The translations under genes were made by a program, and so were the position numbers. Shown here in pieces: positions 46,876 to 54,900 of a stretch of 64,000 nucleotides of DNA. The stretch spans positions 62,001 to 126,000 of the forward strand of contig NZ_WJBU01000008.1 in NCBI RefSeq assembly GCF_009646335.1, written 5' to 3'. The DNA is from Caenimonas koreensis DSM 17982. GTDB taxonomy: Bacteria > Pseudomonadota > Gammaproteobacteria > Burkholderiales > Burkholderiaceae_C. The notes beneath the pieces were generated by a model. The model had not been told where the DNA came from and made no database searches. It saw nothing but the letters and a program-made list of their open reading frames with translations. Numbering within the stretch: the stretch's first letter is position 1; each line of letters begins with the position of its first letter.

Positions 46876-47334
46876 ATGAACGTCCTTTACTACTGGAAAA
46901 ATTTCGAAGCCGATTTGAAGGCGGGCCGCTTGGGCTACTTCAAGGCGGATGCCGGCAAGATGCAGGCGCTGCTAGACGGCTACCCTGACTACATCTGGGT
47001 CCTGAAGACCCCGAAGGGGCGCAAGGGCGAGGTGCAAGTGCTGGCGCGGCTGAAGTGGCTCGACAAGGCGCCGCCAGGCGTCAAGCCAGAGCCGGGCCGC
47101 GTGTACATGCACTACGACTTCAAGGACGACAAGTCCATCCAGTTCACCGACAGCGACTCAGAAGAAGCCATTGCCGCGACCACCAAATGGGTTGGCCTGC
47201 ACTTCCCGCGGATGGTGTCAGCGAACTTCCAGGGGGCGCAGGGGCAGGAAGAGCTGCGTGGTGGGGCGTTGAAGGAGCTGGAGCAGATTGCGAGTGGCTG
47301 GCAGCACACGGCGTTCAGGGAATTGGTGGCGTAG
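46876..47334 (+). CDS. Hypothetical protein, divergent from the WYL regulator
   Basis: This 152-residue soluble protein starts MNVLYYWKNFEADLKAGRLGYF and is rich in Trp and Lys. It contains VLKTPKGRKGEVQVLARLKWLD and ends with a short helix. No family or motif was recognised. ATG 46876 is preferred to 46840 because the core begins there. It stands alone, with a small hairpin repeat 45 bases downstream. Its position next to a WYL regulator in an accessory region suggests control by it; this is inference. Confidence 0.6.
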   Translation: MNVLYYWKNFEADLKAGRLGYFKADAGKMQALLDGYPDYIWVLKTPKGRKGEVQVLARLKWLDKAPPGVKPEPGRVYMHYDFKDDKSIQFTDSDSEEAIAATTKWVGLHFPRMVSANFQGAQGQEELRGGALKELEQIASGWQHTAFRELVA

Positions 47335-47378
47335 GTGGTGGCGCAGGGGCGAGGCCTGACGACCTAGCTGGTCTTGCC

Positions 47379-47399
47379 CCCTCCCCCTCTGGGGGAGGG
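47379..47399. repeat. GC-rich perfect hairpin, REP-like
   Basis: CCCTCCCCC (47379-47387) and GGGGGAGGG (47391-47399) form a nine-base stem with a TCT loop, followed by TTGGGGTGGGGGC. Such elements recur between genes in many Burkholderiales genomes. I saw only one copy in this window. Confidence 0.6.
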
Positions 47400-47483
47400 T
47401 TGGGGTGGGGGCACAGCGGCGCGGGCCAAACACAGCAGCATCTCCACCTCACTACTCATGGCCAGTCGATCCAGCCCACGCAT

Positions 47484-47500
47484 TACAATTGCGATGCAAT
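47484..47500 (+). promoter_or_regulatory. -10 element overlapping a palindrome upstream of the antitoxin
   Basis: TACAAT (47484-47489) is a good -10 sequence. The palindrome ATTGC-GAT-GCAAT (47488-47500) overlaps it by two bases. This fits autorepression by the antitoxin encoded 16 bases downstream. AAGGAG at 47505-47510 is its ribosome binding site. Confidence 0.5.
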
Positions 47501-47515
47501 GATCAAGGAGCGACC

Positions 47516-47803
47516 ATGAAGACCGCCACACTGCCCGCCCTGCGAGTTGAACCCAAGCTGCGCGCCGCAGCCGAACGTGCACTCCGACAAGGCGAAACGC
47601 TGTCTGGACTCATGGAGGCTGCGCTGACCAGCTATGTGAGCCATCGCGAAGCCGATCGCGATTTTCTTGCGCGGGGCCTGCGCTCAGCGAAAGACGCTCG
47701 CGAACAGAACCAGTACATCAGCGCGGAATCCGTCATAGGGAAACTGGAAAAACGGCTCGCCGCTGCGAAGAAAAAAGCCGGACGATCCATGGCAGGTCGA
47801 TGA
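47516..47803 (+). CDS. Small helical antitoxin (YlcI/YnfO- or CopG-like)
   Basis: This 95-residue protein reads MKTATLPALRVEPKLRAAAE and continues with a helical segment ALRQGETLSGLMEAALTSYVSHREA like ribbon-helix-helix DNA-binding proteins. A charged tail follows (EKRLAAAKKKAGRS). ATG 47516 is preferred to 47405, because AAGGAG precedes it. Its stop overlaps the start of the ParE-like toxin (ATGA), so the two form a module. Confidence 0.75.
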   Translation: MKTATLPALRVEPKLRAAAERALRQGETLSGLMEAALTSYVSHREADRDFLARGLRSAKDAREQNQYISAESVIGKLEKRLAAAKKKAGRSMAGR

Positions 47804-48108
47804 ATAGCTACAAGGTCCGATTCACGGCGCAAGCCGAAGCCGATCTTCTGCGCCTGTACGACTTTCTCCTGGAGCATGACCTAGCAACTGCGGAGCGCGC
47901 ACTGAACGTCATCAAGGACGCACTGCGCCTGCTGGAGCAGTTTCCGTTTTCGTGCCGCAAGGCGGGTGATGGCGAGCACGGTCCCAGAATCCGGGAATTG
48001 GTGATCCCATTTGGCGCGACAGGCTACGTTGCCCTGTTTGAGATTGACGATGCCACCACCGTCACCGTGCTCGCCTTACGGCACCAAAGAGAAAACGACT
48101 ATCACTAA
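47800..48108 (+). CDS. ParE/RelE-superfamily toxin
   Basis: This 102-residue protein has the ParE pattern: VRFTAQAEADLLRLYDFLLEHD at the start, then a central FPFSCRKAGDG turn and PRIRELVIPFGATGYVALFEI, ending VTVLALRHQRENDYH. ParE toxins poison gyrase; RelE-type relatives cut mRNA. It is coupled to the antitoxin by a four-base overlap. It converges with the nucleotidyltransferase gene with a four-base overlap at the 3' ends. Confidence 0.85.
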   Translation: MNSYKVRFTAQAEADLLRLYDFLLEHDLATAERALNVIKDALRLLEQFPFSCRKAGDGEHGPRIRELVIPFGATGYVALFEIDDATTVTVLALRHQRENDYH

Positions 48109-48428
48109 CGGGTATTGCTTGCCACGCAGCACGCAAACAGCACCTCAGCCGTTTCCACGACCTCGGCCCTGAAGTAGCGCGACAGATCGCCGGCGGTGCG
48201 CAAGTCCACCCTGCGCCCACCCAACAAGTCCGATAGCTCGATCTCCATGGCGGCAACGCCGAATAGACCGGGCATATGCGCAGCGTCGAACTCCACATGC
48301 AAATCGACATCACTGTCAGGCCGAGCCGTGCCCTTGAGCTGGGAACCAAAAAGCGCGAGGCGCCGAATGTGACGCGCCCCGCAGAATCGGGCGACTGTCG
48401 CTTCGTCGATGTTCAGGCTTGGGTGCAT
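48105..48428 (-). CDS. MNT-type nucleotidyltransferase (MntA-like)
   Basis: This 107-residue minimal nucleotidyltransferase has the motif GSQLKGTARPDSDVDLHVEF (GSx10DxD). In MntA-HepT modules such proteins AMPylate a HEPN toxin. No HEPN gene lies next to it here, so it may be an orphan. It overlaps by 16 bases with the small gene upstream on the same strand, and its C-terminal ~30 bases recur at 48730-48766. Confidence 0.82.
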   Translation of the reverse strand: MHPSLNIDEATVARFCGARHIRRLALFGSQLKGTARPDSDVDLHVEFDAAHMPGLFGVAAMEIELSDLLGGRRVDLRTAGDLSRYFRAEVVETAEVLFACCVASNTR

Positions 48429-48619
48429 GTTGATTGAACTTTGCGGCCGCCACTTGCACGTGCGCGCAACGCTGCGAAATACGGAGCATTTGCCTCGCCG
48501 GTTCGCGGGGACGATGCGCCGTCCATCACAAGCCGCCTCAGTTCCTGCCTGTCTTGCTCCCCTTGCGAATCGACAAGACGATTCATCTCGTCCGGAAGGT
48601 AAGTGTTCTTCTTGGTCAT
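48413..48619 (-). CDS. Small hypothetical protein upstream of the MNT gene
   Basis: This 68-residue protein (MTKKNTYLPDEMNRLVDSQG, then RQELRRLVMDGASSP and a tail NAPYFAALRARASGG) has a tail resembling ParD-type antitoxins (PYFAALRxRA). It overlaps the MNT gene by 16 bases on the same strand. A clear domain was not recognised, so it may be an antitoxin partner or an unknown regulator. Confidence 0.55.
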   Translation of the reverse strand: MTKKNTYLPDEMNRLVDSQGEQDRQELRRLVMDGASSPRTGEANAPYFAALRARASGGRKVQSTCTQA

Positions 48620-48672
48620 GAGGCCGATGCTAGCGGCCTTGGCAACAAATGGACACCCAATGCAATTGAGCC

Positions 48673-48766
48673 TCAGTCCGCCATCGCAAGCAAGCGATCC
48701 GCAAACTCGCCTTCACCACTGACAGTAATCAGCACCTTAGCCGTTTCCACGACATCGGCCCTGGCA
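48673..48766 (-). pseudogene. Remnant of a second MNT-like gene (C-terminal part)
   Basis: Read on the minus strand, this stretch encodes RADVVETAKVLITVSGEGEFADRLLAMAD and a stop. The intact MNT gene reads RAEVVETAEVLFACC at the same point, and the DNA matches over about 33 bases (AGCCGTTTCCACGAC core). No start or catalytic part is left. It lies just downstream of the PcfJ-like gene, so it marks a past duplication or recombination. Confidence 0.6.
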
Positions 48767-48771
48767 AGCCA

Positions 48772-50169
48772 TCACGGATCGAGGGCACGCACCCGATTCA
48801 ACACGTTCTCCATCAACTCCGACACCCTGCCCTCCCCCACCTCCCGATTGAACCGCCCCTTGCATTGATCCGCCACCCACAAGTGCGGTCCGAGCGCAAC
48901 CTTGAACGAAAACATAGCGATCGACTTGTCGCTCTCATCGCGCACCACAAACACCAGCAAGTCCCCTATCGACACTTCGTCAAGCAAGTCAGCCACGCAG
49001 TTGCTCAGCGCCTGCCCCTCGCTCCACAACCAGTGGCTGTTGTCGATTGCATAGGCCACTAGCCCGCGATGCTCAACCGAGGCGATGGGCACACTCCATC
49101 GCACGAGCGGCCCACGATCTGCACCAATCGACACACGCCACGCCCTCTCAAGCGCGACCCACCCAGCGCGCCGCTGATTCACGTCTGGCGCCCATCCGAA
49201 ATCGACCAACCACTCCATCACCAGGCGAAAGGTCGAATGCATGAAGTGGTCGCGGTCGTCCACGGCTTCAATCGCATCAAAGTGCCGCCACGCGGCGTGA
49301 ATCACCTGCGCGATATCCGATGGCTGCCAGCCCGCCACCTGTAGTTCAAGAGCGGGCTCCCACACAGACCCGCAGAAAAAATCGCATGGCGCGAAGTGCG
49401 GGCCGATCGCACCAAACACATTGGCCAGCATGATTTGCAAGCTAGGCCCGTTGTTCATCGACTCATACAGCCGATAAGGCGCATTCACCGCCAACCAGCG
49501 CCAACCGGCGTTCGTCAGACCCTCGGAGCGGAGCACATCGCGCATGTCGCGCATACCCGTGAGCGGCACCCCGGCACCCGCCAGCGCATGCACGCCCGGC
49601 ATGAACCAGACGAGATGTGGTGCATGCACCAGCAGCTGGTCATAAAGCCGGCGCGATCTGCACACACGCAAGAGCGCATGACCATCGACCGCTGGCAGGC
49701 ACGCGAGCTCATGCACACGTTTGGCCAGTGGCAGGCATGCAGATGCCGCGCTGAGATCGTCCAGCAAACGGCGCAAAGGCTTCGTGCGCCGCCACACGCG
49801 CAGGTATTCACCACCGTGCCCCTCGCGGTCTTGAAAGAGCGCCAGCGTGTGCGCGCGCAGCAGCAAGTCGGGCAGCGCCGCGCGATGGGTGCGAACAAGC
49901 CCGCCATCGACGCGTGGCTCATCGCCACTGACGATGAGCTTGTGCCATTCGACAAGCGCATCGCCATGCAAGCCGAATGCTTCGCCCAACATCCGCAAAG
50001 CACGAATCGCCTCAGCTTCGCGCAGCGTGTGGCCGTTCAAGCCATTGGCTTCGATAGGCAGATCGAACAAACCCGCGGACCGAGCGTTCGCGCCGATGCG
50101 CTTTGCTTCGCGCACGAAGCGCCCGGCGTGGGCGAGCAGCGCGGGGTGGTGAATGGTCGAATCGCGCAT
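48772..50169 (-). CDS. PcfJ-like domain protein
   Basis: Read from ATG 50169, the protein has 465 residues (MRDSTIHHPALLAHAG). The C-terminal ~110 residues follow the PcfJ pattern: a Leu/Glu-Gly stretch (NSHWLWSEGQALSNCVADL, with the Cys of the HCV-like motif), then GDLLVFVVRDESDKSIAMFSF and LWVADQCKGRFNRE. PcfJ-like genes occur on mobile elements; their biochemical role is unknown. The rest is a helical unknown region. A longer start at 50592 is rejected, since the extra residues overlap the small upstream gene and look non-coding. Confidence 0.65.
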   Translation of the reverse strand: MRDSTIHHPALLAHAGRFVREAKRIGANARSAGLFDLPIEANGLNGHTLREAEAIRALRMLGEAFGLHGDALVEWHKLIVSGDEPRVDGGLVRTHRAALPDLLLRAHTLALFQDREGHGGEYLRVWRRTKPLRRLLDDLSAASACLPLAKRVHELACLPAVDGHALLRVCRSRRLYDQLLVHAPHLVWFMPGVHALAGAGVPLTGMRDMRDVLRSEGLTNAGWRWLAVNAPYRLYESMNNGPSLQIMLANVFGAIGPHFAPCDFFCGSVWEPALELQVAGWQPSDIAQVIHAAWRHFDAIEAVDDRDHFMHSTFRLVMEWLVDFGWAPDVNQRRAGWVALERAWRVSIGADRGPLVRWSVPIASVEHRGLVAYAIDNSHWLWSEGQALSNCVADLLDEVSIGDLLVFVVRDESDKSIAMFSFKVALGPHLWVADQCKGRFNREVGEGRVSELMENVLNRVRALDP

Positions 50170-50174
50170 GGCCA

Positions 50175-50474
50175 CTAGTGAATGCACCGGCGCCTGGTGC
50201 GATGCGCCGCCGTAACCACCACCTCTTCGCCGACCACCACGGCATAGACATCGAAGAACCGTTCGGCCTGCGCGTATTGCGTGCGGCTGAGCACGCCCTG
50301 CAAGCGGCGACGCGTGTCCTTGTTCACCGTTTTGAGCACAGCGCCATGCCCGTCGTGCATCGACTTGCCGTGCTGCATGAGCAGCGCGAGAAACCACGAC
50401 GGACTGCCGTGCTGCTGGAGGCGGATGGAGGCATGAGTGGTGAGGCGGATGCCGGAGGCGGGATCGGGTGGCAT
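50175..50474 (-). CDS. Small hypothetical protein upstream of the PcfJ-like gene
   Basis: This 99-residue protein (MPPDPASGIRLTTHASIRLQQ) has a pattern THAS-x-RLQQHG near its start and AVVVGEEVVVTAAHRTRRRC at its end. The pattern loosely recalls DUF4258-like small proteins; this is not certain. Its stop lies five bases before the PcfJ-like ATG on the same strand, so the two are likely one transcript. Confidence 0.55.
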   Translation of the reverse strand: MPPDPASGIRLTTHASIRLQQHGSPSWFLALLMQHGKSMHDGHGAVLKTVNKDTRRRLQGVLSRTQYAQAERFFDVYAVVVGEEVVVTAAHRTRRRCIH

Positions 50475-50994
50475 GGGTGACTCCTGGGGCGGCGGGGGAG
50501 CCATGGTGCGGGTGGGTGGGCTCAGGGGGTGAGCCTGGGGGCTGATCGCTTGGACAGGGGTTGGGAGCGAACGCGTGGGATGCGAGGCTCACGTCATGGC
50601 TGCGTGAAAAACTGCATTGAGCGGATGGATGAACCAGACCTCAACACACCATCGATTCAAGCTCCTACACGATGCCGGCCCGGTGACCTTGCACTGGTTG
50701 TGCGCGCTGTACATGAAAAAATCTCGGCTGCATCGTCGAGGTGATCTGTGCCGACACGAGAAGCGACTTCGTGGTTTTCAAGAAGGACGCGGGACCCTTG
50801 TGGACGTGCGAGAGTCGAAGCGTGATGAAGTGGACAGATCGCGACAAGACGTTCCGCAGGAAGCGCGGGCCAGTGCCGGATTGTTGTTTGGTTCCGATCG
50901 CCAGCACGCTAGGACCAGCACTTCAGCTCAAGGGAAAGTCTGTCCCATCTCGGTTGAGCCTCAGTCGATAGTCGGAACCGAAGGGTGTCGCAAC
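50475..50994. other. Gene-poor stretch with a possible coding relic
   Basis: No intact gene is supported. On the plus strand, codons from about 50717 to 50971 (CIVEVICADTRSDFVVFKKD, then GPLWTCESRSVMKWTDRDKTF) look like protein-coding sequence with high GC at third positions, but they lack a proper start and match nothing I recognise. It may be a decayed gene. The overlapping plus-strand frame 50617-51162 runs into the GTPase gene and is not credited. Confidence 0.4.
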
Positions 50995-51879
50995 TTAGAT
51001 CACGATGGTCTTGGCCACCTTAAAGAGCCACTTCAGTGCGGCGATGATTTCCGGAATATACGGTTTGATTTCTTTGTAGGCGTCCTTGAGGTACTCGACG
51101 ATTCCCGCAAAGGCCGACTGTTCGCTCTTTTCAGTCGTGACGTCCTCCTCCATTTGATTTAGGAATCCGAGCTTCTTGTCGTTTGGGACGATGTCAATGA
51201 TTGCCTCAACAAGTGCTCCAAGGTTGTACTTCTCGACGGCGGAGATGGCAATCACTTGATGTGTTGGAACACGAAACTTGTCAGACGCCCAATGCGTCCG
51301 CTCTCCGATCGTTTTCATCTGGGCGAGCCCGGGCTGGTTGGCCTCGGTGTTCCAATCTCGAATTGGATTGAGTCGATCAACCTGGTTCACCACGACAAGA
51401 AATGGCGTCTTGGCGAGCTCAAGTTGGGGCTTGATGACCTCGTCGTAGAAAGACTCGTCTACCGTGAACGTTCTGTCATCCGCTTTGATGACCCAAATGA
51501 TGAGGTCGAGCTTCGGAATCACTTGCTGATAGAGCGCTTTGTACTCCGCGTCGCGAAGCTTGTTTTCGCCCACGCCGGGTAGGTCAATGACAGTGATGCC
51601 CGACCCGTCCTGACTCATTTGAATAAACACTTCTTGAGGATGCCTTGTGCACGCATCTATATCTGCAACCCTTGCTGTGTCCTTTCCAAACAGGGCGTTG
51701 CACAAACTCGATTTACCAACTCCGGTCTTGCCAAATATCCCGACTGTAGGAATGAATTCCCCCAGTTCGGCAATTTTTTCTTCGAGATTCTTAATCATTT
51801 CCTCTGGCACTTTGTTCTCACGAAAGGCCTTTAACAAATCTGCTTGTAGAACACGCTTCAGTTTCTTTCGATGAATCAT
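50995..51879 (-). CDS. YfjP-like dynamin/Era-type GTPase
   Basis: This 294-residue protein has GTPase motifs: G1 GIFGKTGVGKSSL (about 47-59), G3 DLPG (99-102), and G4 NQVD (165-168). It resembles YfjP/YeeP-type GTPases often found on genomic islands beside defence genes. The C-terminal helices (IVEYLKDAYKEIKPYIPEIIAAL and LKWLFKVAKTIVI) could bind a membrane or partner. ATG 51879 has AGGAGG upstream, so it is preferred to 51915. It follows the RecD-like gene by 46 bases and ends the operon. Confidence 0.78.
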   Translation of the reverse strand: MIHRKKLKRVLQADLLKAFRENKVPEEMIKNLEEKIAELGEFIPTVGIFGKTGVGKSSLCNALFGKDTARVADIDACTRHPQEVFIQMSQDGSGITVIDLPGVGENKLRDAEYKALYQQVIPKLDLIIWVIKADDRTFTVDESFYDEVIKPQLELAKTPFLVVVNQVDRLNPIRDWNTEANQPGLAQMKTIGERTHWASDKFRVPTHQVIAISAVEKYNLGALVEAIIDIVPNDKKLGFLNQMEEDVTTEKSEQSAFAGIVEYLKDAYKEIKPYIPEIIAALKWLFKVAKTIVI

Positions 51880-51925
51880 GGAATCCTCCTTTGGTGTGGA
51901 TCGATAAACAGTCATAGCGAGACAC

Positions 51926-54900
51926 TCATCGATTCAGGGCAGTTTTTACCTTCTTCGCCACGCTCTCAACATGGTTCATATCAAGTCCTGGGCCTTCTGA
52001 CGATATGAAGAGATTTACATCCTCGACATATCCGTTCGAGGCATACCATGCGCGCTTTTTCGCCCAGCCCTGTTTGTAGTCTTCTCGGTCAAGCATTCCT
52101 AAGTGCTCCCAGAGAATTAGCTCACCGGCATCGGTTTCCCAACTGAAGTCAGGCCGAAGCCGATACGGATACCCTTCCCCCTCCAGCTTCCGGTTGTACG
52201 TGTAGTCGGCAAGCCCCACATCGGCACCAGCAAAGTACGTCGCCAAGGCCAGCTCGGACTTGCTCTGCACCATCACGTTCTTCGATGTTCGATGAACTAG
52301 ATGTGCTGCATATGGAAAGTCATCCCCATGCCGAATGCCTACTGCAAAGAGATTTGTATTTCGCTTCGCGGTTTCGGAATTAGTTGGTTTCGAAAGTTCA
52401 TACAGTGCAGAGGCGTCGTTGCCTTGGACCAAAAGTACTAACTGCTTCTTCGATCGCGTGAGCGCCGTATAAACCAGCTCTCGCGACAGAAAGCGAGTTT
52501 TCTCGGGCAGCACCACGAATACTGTGTCGAACTCGCTTCCTTGAGCTTTGTGCACGGTGAGCGCGTAAGCAAGCTCGAGCGGCGCATGATCGCTCGAAAA
52601 TTGGGAGCGCCTGAATCCAAATCTCACGTCCGGTCGTTGGGCAAATGCGATGTTCATAAACTTGCCCTTCCCGTCACCTGGCGGCTGGGCGGCAATTCCG
52701 ATTTCGCCATTGGCCAAGTACTCACCTTCGACTTTCTGTTTTAGTTTTCCGTTCCAGCCGTCCTTTTTGCCATTTCTCGTGAGAATCACCTTGTCGCCCC
52801 AAACAATCTCCTCATCGCCCAGGCTCAACCCCCATGGCTGCCGAGAACTAGCAAGTTGCGGCCCCCGAAATGTGCGCTGACACCAACGATTTAACTGGTG
52901 AACGCCATGAGGCTGTAGCCGAACGGGTGACAAGATTTGAAACCGCTCTGCACCGTTGTGGTCGTCGTACGGAACCCAACCCTCCTTTGTCAAACCGAGC
53001 GCCGCATTGAAGGTTTCGACATCGACGGGCGAGGCGAGACCCAGCGCAGATACGAACTGCATCCCAAGCAGCGTGTACAGATCTGACGGGGTCTTCCAAG
53101 TGCACACACGCAGATCGTTTAGGTCCTCGCCTTGCCCGCTTTCACTGAGCACCCATTCGGCATCGGCTGGTTGTTGTTCGCGCGTAAACCACGACGCGAG
53201 TTTCAAGGTATCCGACGACTCGTCCTGACCCGCAGTCCGCAGCTCTATGCCCAGACGCGCCAATGCCCCGAAGTGGGCGCTACCCGAATTTGCACTATCG
53301 AGGTGTGCTACCAAGTCAGCAAACGGCCGCCCTACTCCAATAGGTGGGAGCTGATTTGGGTCGCCTACCAGAATCATCCGTTTTACATGCGTAAGATCGA
53401 GCGCCAGTAGCACAGCCAGCAAGTCATCCATCGTGAGCATTGAACACTCGTCGATAACTACAGTTTTCTCCTTCCGGTATTTCTCCTCGCCCTCGAAGCG
53501 GACGATCTGCCTCATTCCGTCATAGCGCTTGAGCTGGAAAAGAAATTGCGCGACTGTCATCGCGCTGGTGTTTGCCTTCTGCGAAAGACGCACGCGCGCC
53601 TTCCCGGTGGGTGCCAGAAAAAGAATGCCTTCAGCCGCCAATTTCTTCGACTTGAGCAACCCTGCAAGTACCGTTGTCTTGCCTGTTCCCGCCCGTCCGA
53701 CGAGGACCGACAGCTTGCGCGTAGTCAACCGCTCCAACGCTTGAGCCTGTTCCACGAGTGCTGATTTGTGACGAGGGTTTTCAAGGTCTGGATGGGTTCC
53801 GTTCTCATTCAGCGCTTCCAGAATCAAACCCGACCACTCCTCCGCCGTGCTTGGCACCTGCGCTCCAGCACGAGCCGTCAATAGATTCGAAAGCTGCTTT
53901 TCACGTTCACTGAGTTCCTTCAACTGAACGCACTGCACGGCCTCGTCTGTTTCGTGGTTGATGATGAGCCGATGCCGCACAATTTCCTGTGCAAGTAATT
54001 TCTCGTTGCCATTTAGCCAATCAAGCGGCGCTTCACATGGGCGAGCAAGATCGAGCTTTCCAAGGGCCAGCAACGCACCCTCGTCAGACAGGAGAGCGTC
54101 ACCACCTAGTGCAGACCGCCGTAACACCGTGACAAGGCCAGCACGCACCCGGCGCCAATCCAAAGCGGATCCAACAAATGACGGCTCCTCCACGGGATGC
54201 GCGGCCTGAACGATCGCATCTGGCATCAATCCACGATCGATGGTCGCCATTGAAATGGCCACATCCGAGTCGTCGCCGATGTCGCATTCGGCGATGCGAT
54301 AGGGATTGGCAAGAATCTCAGCATCCTTCACCGAACTACGAGAGGCATTCTTGCGCCTACCCGGCTCGAACCACCGTCGAGATTGCGCAGGGCTGAGGCT
54401 CATGCGCGACAGTAGACGCAACAGCTGCCTTCGATCGTCCGACAGGCCGATCCATGTATTGGAGACCGCCTTGATGTCGGCCTTGTACGCGTCCTGGGGG
54501 GGCGCCTTGGCACCCCTGAGCAGTTGATCGAGCACGGGCCACGGATCGTCGTTCGCTGAAATCTCATTCCTTGCCATGAGTTCCAGCATCAACGATGTAC
54601 CCAAACGCATACCCAGTGCCTCCAGCGCGGCACCTGCACCAGGAAACGCCCCACGATCCGTCCAGGCTTTCGAAATTTGCTGGTTGAGCCATTCCTCACG
54701 CTGGTCCCATGGCCCGGGCGCGATGCCATGTTGTTTGATCTTGCGAACCGAAACAAGACACTTCGCAAGCACAGACAAGGCCACGTCTGCCGACGCCAGT
54801 TCGCCAGCATAAGAAAAAGACATCGTATCGACCGCCTCTGGGACTACGGCTATCTCCCCAAGCAGGCCGCGACGCCGCGCATCCTCGACGGAGTCGCAGG

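Noticed and set aside
50617-51162. 181-codon frame on the plus strand near 50.6-51.2 kb
   Set aside because: It runs into the 3' part of the GTPase gene on the other strand and shows no motif or start signal.
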